From: Prorocentrum cordatum | Taxonomy: Eukaryota; Sar; Dinophyceae; Prorocentrales; Prorocentraceae | Length of the DNA stretch: 30,000 nucleotides | Assembly: GCA_963575745.1 (NCBI GenBank) | Contig: CAUYUJ010018653.1 | Coordinates: 22,501-52,500, forward strand | Reading direction: 5' to 3' | Shown: piece after piece, positions 1 through 11,060 of the stretch | How positions within the stretch are numbered: position 1 is the stretch's first letter | Layout of the letters: each line of letters starts with the position of its first letter | The notes under the pieces: generated by a model | Told to the model about the DNA's origin: nothing | Seen by the model: the letters and a program-made list of their open reading frames with translations, nothing else | The model's database searches: none | Program-made: the position numbers and the translations under genes

Positions 1-575
1 CTCGCCCAAGGCATCCTCAGAATCTGCTCTGAACCCAGACGAGTCTAGCCACCAAAAACAATCAAATCGCTCGAGACATCCTCGCAATCTGAGCCCCCTG
101 GGCTACGAAAACCAGCGCCTCGCCAGAGACATCCTCGAAATCTGCTCCGAAAGCGGGTGATGTTGCTGCAGCAAACAAGCAAACCGCTCGAGACATCCAC
201 GCAATCTGGGCGCGGGCGGAGACATGAGATACCCCCTGGTGGCTCCCCCTCGGGAGTGCTGAAACCAGCGCCTCGCCCGAGACATCCTCAGAATCTGCTC
301 TGCAAGCAGACGAGTCTGACCAACAAAAACAAGCAAACCTCTCGAGACATCCTCGCAATCTGAGCCCCCTGGGGTGGGAAAACCACCTCCTCGCCCTAGA
401 CCTCCTCCAATTCTGCTCCGAAAGCGGATAATGTTGCGGCAACAAAAAAGCAAACTGCTCTAGACATCCACGCAATCTGGGCGCGAACGGAGACATGAGA
501 TACCCCCATGGCGGCCCCCGCTTGGGAGTGCAAAAGAAGCGCCTCGCCAGAGACATCCTCAGAACCTGCTCCGCA
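1..575 (+). repeat. CGAGACATCC module array (A modules), first block
   Basis: Repeated units contain the core CGAGACATCC followed by a TC-rich spacer and (C/G)AATCTG, alternating with GAAAGCGG and with a longer unit holding GGCGCGAACGGAGAC and GAGATACCCCC. The same units recur at 1450-1640, 3850-4275, 5590-6052, 6753-6905 and 7940-8200. Frames through them are open only in pieces and change register between copies, so I read them as non-coding repeat. Confidence 0.8.
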
Positions 576-581
576 CTCATT

Positions 582-618
<37 letters not shown>

Positions 619-1188
619 GCATCATCATCATCATCATCACCATCATCATCGTCATCATCAACATCATCATCATCATCATCATCAGCAGCAGCATCAGCAG
701 CAGCAGCATCATCACCATCACAAACACCATTATCATCATCATCATCATCATCATCATCAGCAGCATCATTAACATACTCATAATCGTCATAATCATCATC
801 AACATCATCACTACCGTCATCACAATCAACTGCAACAACACCAACAACAACAGTAGCAAGTACAACAACAACCACAACATCACCATCAACAGCATCACCA
901 GCAGCAGCATCATCACTAGTATCAGCATCATCAGCACCATGATTATTCATGACCAAGCATCAGCATCAGCATCAGCATAATCCGCCTCATCGTCGCCATC
1001 ACCATCACCATCATCAGTATCCTCAGCAGCAGCAGCAGCCTCACTATCATTAGTAGCAGTACTACCACGATTACAATCAACATCATCAACAACATCAGCA
1101 TCATCATCATCAGCGTAATCATCACTGATGTTGTCGACATCATCAACAACAGCAGCTGCATCAACACCATCAGCGTCGTCGTCCAGAT

Positions 1189-1219
<31 letters not shown>

Positions 1220-1260
1220 AGCATCATCAGCAGCAGCAGCAACACGATCATCATCATCAT
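576..1260 (+). repeat. CAT/ATC trinucleotide tract with CAG, CAA interruptions
   Basis: Almost pure ATC repeats run from about 579 to 780, then degenerate CAT/CAA/CAG triplets to about 1260. It starts directly after CTGCTCCGCACTC of the A module, the same junction as the other CAT tracts here. Predicted Ser, Ile or Met runs are shadows of the repeat. Confidence 0.9.
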
Positions 1261-1450
1261 ACGAGAGGAGGAGGAGGAGAAGGAGGAGTTGAGACGGGTG
1301 GATCCTCGTCGCGGTCTGAACAATAATGATTCAGTGCGTGGAACTCCCCATATGTGCATCTATTGGAATGGACCTTTTCCGCCGTGAGTGCCTAGGCGCA
1401 CGAGGCTTCGAAGATAAACGGGCCTGGGTATTGACAGACATGGAGTGCAC
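1261..1450 (+). repeat. G-rich stretch with GCGGTC core, then 'CATGGACC' module
   Basis: GAGGAGGAGGAGAAGG leads to CTCGTCGCGGTCTGA. Next, from about 1346, comes a roughly 100-bp module beginning CCCCATATGTGCATCTA, continuing GGACCTTTTCCGCCGTGAG and ending near GGGTATTGACAGAC. The same G-rich/module pair occurs at 4640-4805 and 6915-7105. Confidence 0.75.
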
Positions 1451-1640
1451 CCGCCCCGCAGACAAGTCTGGCCACCGAAGTAGGCGAACCGCCTGAGACA
1501 TCCTCGCAATCTGAGCCCGCTGCGGTGCTGAAACCGGCGCCTCGCCTGAGTCATCCTCCGACTCTGCTCTTGAGCGCAGACGAATCTGGCCACCAAAACA
1601 GGCAAACCGCCTAAGACATCCTCGCACTCTGCAGCCACCC
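1450..1640 (+). repeat. A modules, second block
   Basis: Copies of the AAACCGCC(T)GAGACATCC...AATCTG unit, each with GGCCACC before it and a GC-rich spacer with CGGCGCCTCGCC. It follows the module at 1346 without the decamer field that follows the other copies. Confidence 0.75.
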
Positions 1641-1930
1641 CTGGACTGGAACACTGTAAGAGCATGCGTAAAACACATAGGATCGGAGCCACTCCTGTGG
1701 CCTCCCGGGGCCTGCTGGGGCCTCTTGGGGCCTCCCTGTGCCCCAGGCGAGGCCCAATATTTTGGGACACGCGCAAAAACACCTAGGATTGGAGCCACGG
1801 GAGAAGGGCAAACCACAGGAACATACGTAAAACACCAAGGGGCCGTGCCCCAGGCGAAACCCAATACATAGGAACATACGGAAAACACCCAGGAGTGGAG
1901 CCACAGGAGAGGGGCAATCTCTAGGAACAT
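1640..1930 (+). repeat. 10-bp repeats followed by 53-bp repeats
   Basis: A short GGGGCCTCCT-type decamer field (about 1695-1745) is followed by units starting AGGAACATAC at 1817, 1870 and 1923, exactly 53 bp apart. Units alternate between a form with CACCAAGG...CGTGCCCCAGG and one with CCTAGGATTGGAGCCACAGG. Confidence 0.85.
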
Positions 1931-2034
1931 ATATATATATATAAACATATGTAAATATATACATATATATATATGTACATATGTATATATATACACCTAA
2001 AAGCGCCAAGAATTCGTGCCCCAGGAGAGGCCCA

Positions 2035-2066
<32 letters not shown>

Positions 2067-2087
2067 GTATATATATATATATATACA

Positions 2088-2120
<33 letters not shown>

Positions 2121-2122
2121 GA
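1927..2122 (+). repeat. TA dinucleotide-rich tract
   Basis: Runs of TA with occasional CA/TG, split by one 53-bp-type unit (about 1995-2036, CGCCAAGAATTCGTGCCCC). Confidence 0.9.
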
Positions 2123-2465
2123 GCAGGCGTGAAACACCTAGGATTGGAGCCCCTCCTGTGGCCTCCTGCGGCCGTCTCGGGCTTCAGGGTGCCTCCTGGA
2201 GCCCCTCAGGGCCTCCTGGGGCCTCTTGGGGGTTCCTGTGGCCTCCTCTGGCCTCCTGGGGCCTCCGTCTGGACCTCCTGAAGCCTCCTGGGGCCTCCTG
2301 GGGCCTCCTGGGCCCTCCTGGGGTATCTCTCCTCCTCCTCCTCCTCCTCCTCCTCCTCCTCCCCCTCCTCCTTCTCCTCCTCCTCATCCTCCTCCTCCTC
2401 CTCCTCCTCCTCTTCCTCCTCCTTCTCCTCCTCCTCCTGGAGCCTCCTGGAACCTCCTGGGGGGG
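2122..2465 (+). repeat. 10-bp GGGGCCTCCT repeats interrupted by a CTC tract
   Basis: The decamer GGGGCCTCCT and variants repeat at 2150-2330 and 2440-2465; between them CTC triplets run from about 2331 to 2440. The CTC tract seems to have grown from the CCTCCT inside the decamer. Confidence 0.85.
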
Positions 2466-2479
2466 GTCGTGCTCTGGGA

Positions 2480-2665
2480 GATGCCCAGTATGTAGAGGAG
2501 CATGCGTAAGGCACGTGGGACTGGAGCCACAGGAGAGGGGCAAGATACAGGAACAGCTGCAGAACACCAAGGATTCGTGCTCCAGTACAGGAACATACGG
2601 CAAGCACTTAAGATTGGAGCCACAAGGGAGGGGCAATATATATGGGCAAACGTAAAACACAAAAG
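2480..2665 (+). repeat. 53-bp repeats, second block
   Basis: Units with GCGTAAGGCACGTGGGA, TTGGAGCCACA-like and ATTCGTGCTCCAG forms alternate, as in the other blocks. Confidence 0.75.
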
Positions 2666-2670
2666 GCTTC

Positions 2671-2701
<31 letters not shown>

Positions 2702-2753
2702 TGATGTATATGTGTGTATGTGTATGTGTGTATACATACATACATATATACAT

Positions 2754-2796
<43 letters not shown>

Positions 2797-3480
2797 GGCA
2801 GGCAGGCATGCAGACAGACAGACATACATACACCCATGCATACATACATACATACACACACACATACATACATACATACATGCATACATGCACGCATACA
2901 TACATACATACATACATACATACATACATACACACACATACATACATACATACATACATACAAACAAACATACATACATACATACATACATACATACACA
3001 CATGCATACATACAGCCGTACATACATACCTACATACATACATACATACCTACATACATACATACATACATGCATACATGCATACATACATACATACATA
3101 CATACATACATGCATATATATACATACATGCATGCAGGCATACATACATACATCCATACATACATACATACATACATGCATACATGCATACATGCATACA
3201 TGCATACATGCATACATGCATACCTACATACATACATGCATACACGCATGCATGCATACATACATACATAGATGAACATATAGATAGATATATACATATA
3301 TTTATACATACATACATACATACATACGCACACACATACATACATACATACATACATACATACATACATACATACATACATGCATACATACATACATATA
3401 TGCATGCATACATACATACATACATGCATGCATGCATACATACATACATACATGCTTATTTACATATATATATATATATA
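2666..3480 (+). repeat. TA, CAGA and CATA tetranucleotide tract
   Basis: A TA run (2672-2705) leads to GTATGTGTATG, then CAGA repeats (about 2753-2800) and a long CATA array with GCATGCAT variants to about 3450, closing with another TA run. Predicted 'TYIHTYIH' and 'MYVCMYVC' frames are repeat translations. Confidence 0.95.
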
Positions 3481-3499
3481 CACACATGCATACAAACAT

Positions 3500-3850
3500 G
3501 TATGAATTTAAGACCATACGTAAAACACTTAGGATTGAACACGAAGGGGAAGGACCGTCTATAGCAACGTACGTAACACACCAAGGATTCGTCCTCCAAG
3601 TGAGGCCAAAATTATAAGAGCATACGTAAACACATGGGGTTGGAGCCACTCCTGTGGCCTTCTGATGCCTCCTGCTCCCGGAGCCTCTTGGGGCCTCCTG
3701 GAGCCTCCTGGGGCCTCCTGGGGCCTCCTGGAGCCTCCTGTGGCCTCCTGTGGCCTCCTGTGGCATCTTGATACCTCCTGGTACCTCCTGTGGCCTCCTG
3801 AAGCCTCCTGGAGCCTGCTGGAGCCTCCTTTGGCATCCTGAAGAAGATTC
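3500..3850 (+). repeat. 53-bp repeats then 10-bp repeats
   Basis: CGTAAAACACTTAGGATTG and CACCAAGGATTCGTCC units (3520-3645) run into GGGGCCTCCTG decamers (3650-3850), which end in GATTCGTGCCCACGAGTCTG, the usual link into the A modules. Confidence 0.85.
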
Positions 3851-4275
3851 GTGCCCACGAGTCTGACCAGCAAACTAAGCAAACCGCCCTAGACATCCTC
3901 TCAACATCTGGCCCCCCATTGGGGGCGAACCTGAGCGCCTGGCTCGAGGCATCCTCCAAGTCTGCTCCGAAATCGGAAAAGCTGTGGGTTTGGGAGCAGG
4001 CAAGCCGCTCGAGACGCCCCCGCCATTCTGGCGCGAACGGCGGCCGTGGGATACCCCTTGGCGGCTCCCCCCTTGGGAGCGGAAGTGTGCGCCTCGCTCG
4101 AGAGACGTCCGCCAGCTCTGCTCCGCAAGCGGCGGGTGTTGGGTCTTGGAGCAGGCAAGTCGCTCGAGACATCCCGCCGTTTCGGCGCGAACGGAGGCCG
4201 TGAGATACCCCCTAGCGGCTCCCCCGTGGGGGTGCTGAAACCCGCGCCTCGCTCGAGCGACCTCAGAATCTGCTC
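3850..4275 (+). repeat. A modules, third block
   Basis: Several CGAGACATCC-type units, with the longer form (GGCGCGAACGG, GATACCCC, CGGCTCCCCC) present twice. Ends ACCTCAGAATCTGCTCCGCC immediately before a CAT tract. Confidence 0.8.
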
Positions 4276-4430
4276 CGCCAGCATCACAGTCATCACCAGC
4301 CTCATCATCGGCAGAATCAGCGTCGTCATCATCAGCATCCTGATCAGCATTATCACCATCAGCATCAGCAGCAGCATCATCAGCAGCATCAGCATCATCA
4401 GCACCACTACCATAGTCGTCATACCAGAAC
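4275..4430 (+). repeat. CAT/CAG trinucleotide tract
   Basis: CATCATCAGCATCAG-like triplets, shorter and more degenerate than the other CAT tracts at the same position in the larger unit. Confidence 0.85.
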
Positions 4431-4630
4431 ATGGCAGATGGTAACGTAAAAACGTATGGTAGACATAGAATAACATAGTACAACCTAGCATGCCAAAGCA
4501 TAGCCTATCATGTCATATTAGTGCATAGCATCGTAGATCATAACATAACACAGCATAAAATACCATAACATCGCATAGCATAAAACATATTATACCACAC
4601 TATATAATAGATCACATGGCATAACAAAAC
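4430..4630 (+). repeat. Degenerate CATAG pentamer tract
   Basis: CATAG, CATAA and related pentamers (for example CATCGCATAGCATAA). The same motif occurs at 8560-8805 and, in its purest form, at 17110-17720. Confidence 0.8.
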
Positions 4631-4639
4631 ATAATCGGA

Positions 4640-4805
4640 TATGAGAAGGGAGAAGAGGAATGAGAAGGAGCCGGCGCGGTCGGGGTAATAATTATTTCCC
4701 CATATGTGCATCTACGTGCATGGACCTTTTCGCTGTGAGTGTCAGGTGCAAGAGACTTCGAATATGGACGGGTTTGAGTATTGATGGACTGGGAGCGGGC
4801 CTCAG
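4640..4805 (+). repeat. G-rich stretch and 'CATGGACC' module, second copy
   Basis: GAGAAGGAGCCGGCGCGGTCGG is followed at 4698 by CCCCATATGTGCATCTA, then CATGGACCTTTTCGCTGTGAG and TATTGATGGACTGGGAG, closely matching 1346-1450. Confidence 0.8.
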
Positions 4806-4829
4806 TAGTACGAGTGAGTCTGTGCGCAT

Positions 4830-5590
4830 GAGCCTGGAGCACCCTGGGGCCTCCTGGAACCTCCTGGGGCTTCCTGGTGCCTCCTGGAACCTCTTTCGAC
4901 CTCCTGGGGCCTCTTGGGGCTTCCTGTGTCCTCCTGAGGCCTCCTGGGGCCTCGTGTGGCCTCCTGGGGCCTCCAGGAGCCTCCTGAAGCCTCCTGGGGA
5001 GGGTTCGTGCCCCAGGAGAGGCCCAATATATAGGAAGAGACGTGCATGAAACACTGCGGATTGGAGCCACACGAGCAAGGCAATGTATAGGAACACACGT
5101 AAAACACCAAGGACTCGTGCCCCAGGGGAGGTCCAACATGTAGGAACAGGAGTAAAACACGCAGGATCAGATACACATGAGAAGAACAACACATGGAAAC
5201 ATGCGTAAACGCCAAGGGTTCGTGCTCCAGCACAATCTGTAGGAGCATACGCACAACATATGGGATTGGAGCCACTCCTGTGGCCTTCTGATGCCTCCTG
5301 CTCCTGGGGCCTCTTGGGGCCTCCTGGGCCCTCCTGGGGCCTCCTGGGGCCTCCTGGCGCTTCCTACTGTGGCCTCCTGGGGTCTCCTGTGGCTTCCTGC
5401 GGCCTGCTGGAACATCCTGGAGCATCCTGATGCCTTCTGTAACTTCCTGTGGCCCCCTGGAGCCTGTTGGGGCATCCTGTGGCCTCGTGAATCTTCCTGT
5501 GGCCTCCTGGTGCCTCCTGGGACCTCCTGTTGCCTCCTGGGGCCTCCTGGAGCCTGCTGGGGCCTCCTGTGGCATCCTGGGGGGATCCGT
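4830..5590 (+). repeat. 10-bp repeats, 53-bp repeats, 10-bp repeats
   Basis: GGGGCCTCCT-type decamers at 4835-5000 and 5275-5590 flank alternating 53-bp units at 5005-5270. The second decamer field ends GATCCGTGCCCACGAGTCTG, again linking to A modules. Confidence 0.85.
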
Positions 5591-6052
5591 GCCCACGAGT
5601 CTGGCCACCAACACAGGCAAACTGATCGAGACATCCTCAAAATATGGCCCCACTTGGGGGCGAAAATGAACGCCTCGCTCGAGGCATCCTCCAAATCTGT
5701 TCCGAAGGCGGAGGATGTTGAGCTGGTAGGCAGGCAAACCGCTCAAGGCATCCCCGCAATGTTGGCGCGAACGGAGGCCGTGAGATACCCCTGGCGGCCC
5801 CCCATTAGAACCAGCAAATCGAGACATCCTCAAAATGTGGCCCCACTTAGGGGAAGAACATGAACGCCTCGCTCGAGGCATCCTCCAAATCTGCTCGGAA
5901 AGCGGAGGATGTTGAGCTGGTAAACAGGCAAACTGCTCGAGACATCCCCGCCATTCTGGCGGGAACGGAGGCCGTGAGATACCCCCCCTGGCGGCTCCCC
6001 CTTTGGAGTGCTGAAACCCGCGCCTCGCTCGAGACATCCTCAGAATCTGCTC
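5590..6052 (+). repeat. A modules, fourth block
   Basis: Contains two near-identical runs of about 210 bp (CGAGACATCCTCAAAAT, GTGGCCCCACTT, GAACGCCTCGCTCGAGGCA, GGAGGATGTTGAGCTGGTA), then the form ending CCTCAGAATCTGCTCTGCC before a CAT tract. Confidence 0.85.
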
Positions 6053-6265
6053 TGCCATCATCATCCTCGCCAGCATCATCACCATTAGCATCATCAGCAT
6101 CATCAGCAGCAGCATCATCAGTATCATCATCGTCGTCAGCATCATCCTCGTCCTCGTCAGCGTCATCAGCGGCGTCGTCATCATCCTCATCATCATCAGC
6201 ATCAGCATCAGCATCAGCATCAGCAGCAGCAGCATCATCATCATCATCATCGTCATCATCATCAG

Positions 6266-6323
<58 letters not shown>

Positions 6324-6625
6324 TGCATCCTCATCATCAGCAGCATCAGCCTCGTCACATCATCACCTTCAGCATCATCACAATTCTCATCACAAGCAAC
6401 AGTTGCAACAAGACAGGCAAACCGCTCGAGGCAGCTTTGCAATATGGCCCCTTCTGGGCATCAGCACCATCATCATCAGCATCACCATATCACCATCACC
6501 ATCACCATCCTCATCACCACCAGCAACAACATCAGCATGATCAGCATCATCATCATCAGCAGCAGCATCAGCATCGTCATCATCATCAGCAGCAGCATCA
6601 TCGTCGTCATCATACTCAGGGAGAG
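6053..6625 (+). repeat. CAT/CAG trinucleotide tract split by one A-module fragment
   Basis: CATCAT/CATCAG triplets at 6055-6405 and 6455-6620. Between them lies GACAGGCAAACCGCTCGAGG, a piece of A module. Confidence 0.9.
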
Positions 6626-6639
6626 CGTCATCAAGGGCA

Positions 6640-6905
6640 GGAGGTGAAGGGAGGAGAAGGTGAAAGGAAGGTCCGCGCGGCAACAGTAATACACAAGAAC
6701 CCCATCCTTTGGATATGGGGAATAACAAGAACCCCATCCTTTGGATATGGGGAACAAGCAAACCGCTCGAGACATCCTCGCAATCTGGACCCCCTGGGGT
6801 GCGAAAACCATCGCCTCGCCCGAGACATCCTCCAAATATACTGGGAAAGCGAAGGATGCTGCGGCAGCAAACAGGCAAACCGCTCCAGACATCCATCCAA
6901 CCATC
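6640..6905 (+). repeat. 27-bp CCCCATCC element, two copies, fused to A modules
   Basis: After a G-rich stretch (GAAGGTCCGCGCGG), the 27-bp element CAAGAACCCCATCC...ATATGGGG occurs at 6694-6720 and 6726-6752. Each has a short imperfect palindrome (CCCCAT...ATGGGG). The second runs straight into AACAAGCAAACCGCTCGAG of an A-module block. Confidence 0.8.
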
Positions 6906-6914
6906 ATCATACGC

Positions 6915-7105
6915 GAGGCGGGGGAGGAGGAGGAGGAGGAGATGGTGAGGTGGGTGGGTCCTCGGCGCGGTCAGAGAAAGTATTCACTAAGTGGAGCTTC
7001 TCAGATTTGCATATATTAGCATGGACCTGTCCGCCGTGAGTGTCTACGCGCAAGAGTTTTTGAATACAAACGGGCTTGGTTATTGATAGACTCGGAGTGA
7101 ATCTA
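6915..7105 (+). repeat. GGA tract and 'CATGGACC' module, third copy
   Basis: GGAGGAGGAGGAGG, TCGGCGCGGTCAGAG, then GCATATATTAGCATGGACC and CCGCCGTGAGTGTC, matching 1346 and 4698 with more divergence at the start. Confidence 0.75.
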
Positions 7106-7159
7106 ATTGTGAATGAAATGGAGTGTGAACGAGTCTCAATAATCTTAGTGCGTCTCTGC

Positions 7160-7945
7160 GGATGAGCCTGGTGCCTTCTGGGGCCTCTTGAAACCTCCTG
7201 GGGCTTCCTGGGGGCTCCTGGAGCCTGTTGGAGCCTCATGCGGCCTCTTGGGGCTTCCTGTGTCCTCCTGAATGCTTCCTGTGCCCTAGTGTGGCCTCCT
7301 AGGGCCTCCAGGAGCCTCCTGGAGCCTCCTGGGGCCTCCTGGGGAGGGTTCGTGCCCCAGGAGAGGCCCACTATATAGGAACAGACGTAAAACACTGCGG
7401 ATTGGAGCCATACGAGAAAGGCAATCTATAGGAACACTCGTAAAACACCAAAGACTCGTGCCCCAGGGGAAGCCCAATCTAGAGGAACGTACGTAAAACA
7501 TTCAGGAGTGGATACTCAGGAGAAGGACACTCTGTAGACACCTACGTAAAACTCTAAGGGCTCGCGCTCCAGAGGAGGCTCAATCTCTAGGAACATACGT
7601 AAATCACCGGGGATTGGAACCACTCCTGTGGCCTTCTGAGGCTTCTGCTCCTGGGGCCTCGTGGGGGTTCCTGGGGCCTTCCGAGGCCTCCTGGTGCTTC
7701 AGGGCGCTTCATGTGGCCTCCTGTGGCCTCCTGTGGCCTCCTAGGGCCTGCTGGTTCTTCCTGGGGCCTGCTGGAGCCTCTTGGGGCCTCCTGGCCTGGT
7801 GCCTCCTGCGACCTCCTGGGGCCTCCTGTGGCCTCCTGTGACCTCCTGGTGCCTCCTGTGACCTCCTGTGACCTCCTGTGACCTCCTGTGACATCCTCGG
7901 GCCGCCTGGAGCCTGCTGGAGCCTCCTGTGGCATCCTGAGGAGGG
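7160..7945 (+). repeat. 10-bp repeats, 53-bp repeats, 10-bp repeats
   Basis: Decamers at 7165-7350 and 7625-7945 flank 53-bp units at 7355-7625. The second field includes several exact tandem CTGTGACCTC decamers (7855-7890). Confidence 0.85.
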
Positions 7946-8204
7946 TCCGGACCCACGAGTCTACCCAGCAAATAAGCAAACCTCTCGAGACGTCCACAAG
8001 ATCTGGTCCCCCTGGGACCAGCGCCTCGCTCGAGACATCCTCAAAATCTGCTCGGAAAGCGGAGGATGTTGAGGACACAAACAAACAAACCTCTCGAGAC
8101 ATCCCTGCCATTTCGGCGCGAACGGAGGGGAGGGATACCCCCTGGCGGCTCCCCCTTGGGGGTGCTAAAACCCGCGCTCTCTCGAGACATCCTCAGAAAT
8201 CGCT

Positions 8205-8205
<1 letters not shown>
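7945..8205 (+). repeat. A modules, last block
   Basis: CTCTCGAGACATCC and CGAGACGTCC units with GGCGCGAACGGAGG and TACCCCCTGGCGG. It ends ATCCTCAGAAATCGCTCCGCC before a CAT tract. Confidence 0.8.
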
Positions 8206-8559
<354 letters not shown>

Positions 8560-8560
<1 letters not shown>

Positions 8561-8805
8561 ATAGCATATCATAGCACAGCATAACATAGCGTAGTCTGAC
8601 ATAGCATAACACAGTATAGCATAGCACAGCATAGCATAATAAAACAACTTATCATATATTATATCATGCCATGACATAACATACTATCACATACCATGAT
8701 ATAGCATAGCAGGACACATCATACCATAACATAACGTAGCATAGCATAGCATGGCGTAGCATAGCATACCATACCACACCTTACCATAACATAACATAAC
8801 TTCTC
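8560..8805 (+). repeat. Degenerate CATAG pentamer tract
   Basis: CATAGCATAG and CATAACATA units, followed at 8815 by the G-rich stretch, in the same order as at 4430-4680. Confidence 0.85.
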
Positions 8806-8814
8806 AGCGCGACT

Positions 8815-9005
8815 ATGGGTGAGGAAGAGGAGGAGGAGGGAGGTGAATGAGTGGGCGGTTCCGCCTCGGCGCGGTCCGAGTGATAACAAGAACCCCATCC
8901 TTTGGATGTGGGGAATAACAAGAAAACCCCATCCTTTGGACATGCGGAACAAGAACGCCATCCTTTGGATATGGGGAACAAGAACCGCATCCTCTGGACA
9001 TGGGG
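8815..9005 (+). repeat. G-rich stretch and four copies of the 27-bp CCCCATCC element
   Basis: GGAAGAGGAGGAGG and CGGCGCGGTCCGAG precede four tandem 27-bp elements starting near 8887, 8920, 8950 and 8979. The larger composite unit ends here; the 'CATGGACC' module does not follow. Confidence 0.85.
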
Positions 9006-9009
9006 AATC

Positions 9010-10132
9010 ATCGCACACCATCACGACCACCCACCGCCACGGCCATCCCTACCACCAGCACGCTCACAACCAATCAACCAACACCCCGTACCATTCACCA
9101 CACACCCTTCGATACTGAAGGCATATCGTCCGTCAATATGTACCCCCCCCGCCGGCCACCAATGTCTTCCCAACGGGAGTGGTGAGAGAAGGGAGACGAC
9201 TGTTGGAAGAGGAGGAGGAGGAGGAGATGAATGGCAGCGCTATGTATTAACAATGTGACCTGGCGCGGCTTGCGTTCTTTTTTTTGCCACGCGCCTCATC
9301 CGCAGCAGCTGCGGTGTCGGGGAAGGCTGGTTGCGGGCATGAGGATGCCTCAGTGGCCAGCTTTCACTCGACGACCTGAACGATAGCATAGGCTGCGGAG
9401 ATCATCGACATCACGATCGCCATCGTCGTCGTCGATATCGGCCGCAGCATCGACATTACCACTTGACCACCACCACCTCAACATTGCCATCGCCATCCAT
9501 CCTCACCACCCTCAACATTGCCACCATTGCACATGATCCAAATCAGCGTCGAAACCACAACTATACTCACTGTTGGTGCAAATGCCGTCTTGTCGTACCC
9601 GGCTAGTGCCACCTTGGGGCCATGCAACGCATACGAATTCACATAATGAATTTCGGCAAGAAGAACTTCACAGGTCTTGTAATGTGCCCCTGGATTTGTA
9701 TCGCGGATAACTACAACAAGACAAACGCTGCGAATAAATTGTCTTTCAAAGCATTCGCTGTACATGGTCTTGCGCTCCTCGAAAAAAACACACAGACACA
9801 CACACACACACACACACACATACACACACGGCATATCTCCCCAGGTGGGTGCTTCTTCCAAATCGGCCTGCTTACGAGAGGTAGACGCACATCTCTGAAC
9901 CAACATACGGCGAGTTCACGCCGCGATGACGTCAGCCTCGAATGATCGCGGCTGTCCGACAGCGTACGCCTTCCGAGATTGACCACTTCTGGGCCAACGG
10001 CGCCGCTCGACCCTGAACGCCCAAGCTGGGGTCGCCGCCGCGTCAACACCGCACGGAGCTGCCGTGGGCGTCCACTGACTCCTTCGGGTCTGCACTCCAA
10101 GAACCTTCTCTCCCATTCCTATCCCTTTTGCC
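9010..10132. other. No gene recognised; short CA repeat
   Basis: Mixed sequence with GT/CAT-biased patches (9400-9530) and a CA dinucleotide tract at 9788-9829. A minus-strand open frame of 142 codons through the CA tract has no recognisable domain. Confidence 0.5.
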
Positions 10133-10315
10133 TACTCCAGATTTCGTAATAAAGGGAGGGGGGTCTCATTTCGGGGGGGGGTCTCTTCCAGGCTATCTTG
10201 GAGGGCCTGGGGGGTCTGGGGACGATGTTTTGGAGGGTTCTCCCACGGGCGAGGTCTGAAATGGCTTGTCTTGGAGGGTCCAGACCCCCTCCCTTTTATT
10301 ACGAAATCTGGAGTA
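10133..10315. mobile_element. MITE candidate with TA flanks and 28-bp inverted repeats
   Basis: The left arm CTCCAGATTTCGTAATAAAG and the eight bases after it are matched by the reverse complement ending ATTACGAAATCTGGAG at 10313, with one extra T in the right arm. Both ends are bordered by TA (10133-10134 and 10314-10315), the target duplication expected for Tc1/mariner-type elements. The 180-bp interior has no coding potential. Whether other copies exist cannot be seen here. Confidence 0.65.
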
Positions 10316-10765
10316 ACTCTTCCCTGTCGCGCCCCGAGGCCGGTCGAGAGGGCGGGCCGGGCGTCTCGCCTGAGACTTCCTCACCATTTTTTTTGTTTTG
10401 AGGCTGACCCTCGCGCAGCCCACAGTGACAGGACAGCCTCGGGCAAGAGGCTGCGGACCAAGGGTCCCAAAACAAGAACAAACAAACCGTGCCGACATCA
10501 ACCGTGACCCCAGACCGAAGAGGATGGAAGGGCGGGTCGTCATCAAAATGCGGCTCTCGCCTTAGAGCCGCGCACACTCGCCTTAAAAATGTGCAGGAGC
10601 TTCACGGCTCGAGGGCGGCTGGCTTTCAGAATGTGGCTCTGGCTTTGAGCGCCGCGCACACTCGTTCAAGAAAATGCAGGAGCTTTACGGATGGAGGGCG
10701 GCTAGTTTTCAAAATGTGGCTCTTGCTTTGGCGCCGCTCACATCCGTTGTAAAAACTGCAAGGGC
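10316..10765. repeat. Dispersed repeat followed by three 83-bp tandem copies
   Basis: CCCTGTCGCGCCCCG...GGGCGGGCCGGGCGT at 10322-10386 matches 12702-12765. Three units with AAAATGTGGCTC, GCGCCGCGCACACTCG and GCAGGAGCTTCACGG follow at an 83-bp spacing (ATG at 10548, 10631, 10714). Confidence 0.8.
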
Positions 10766-11060
10766 TTCACGGAAGCCCATGGTCAACGTACCAAACATAG
10801 TGTTTTGGAAGGACTCCGGATTGTGAGGGTGCAACAATTACGTTGATTCGCGGTGCTGAAATCCAAGGAATTGTGCTCCAGCACGATTCAGGATCGTCAA
10901 AACGGTTGATCCGTGGCGTTGGAGCCCCGAGACAAGTGTTTTGGCCAGCTTCAGGGTCTTCAAAAGGTTGTCTCCCAACGAGGCAGTTCCCTCAATGGGG
11001 GCCTAACAGCATGAAGCTTGGAGGGAAGGTTTCTGCCTACATAGTTGACGAGTCTGGGGT
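10766..11060. other. No gene recognised
   Basis: Contains two loosely similar segments (GGTGCTGAAATCCAAGG near 10850 and GGCGTTGGAGCCCCGAGA near 10915) but no convincing coding or structural feature. Confidence 0.4.

Noticed and set aside
62-1359. Met-, Asp- or Ser-rich frames over the CAT tracts
   Set aside because: They are trinucleotide repeat translations; the flanking A modules carry no recognisable domain and shift frame between copies.
2184-3564. Open frames of Tyr-Ile-His-Thr or Met-Tyr-Val-Cys repeats
   Set aside because: They are translations of the CATA tetranucleotide tract, open in every frame.
4802-6442. A 546-codon minus-strand frame crossing decamers, A modules and the CAT tract
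   Set aside because: It passes through unrelated repeat types with no change in openness and encodes low-complexity sequence (GGPRRPQEA repeats), so it is most likely chance openness of repeats without stop codons.
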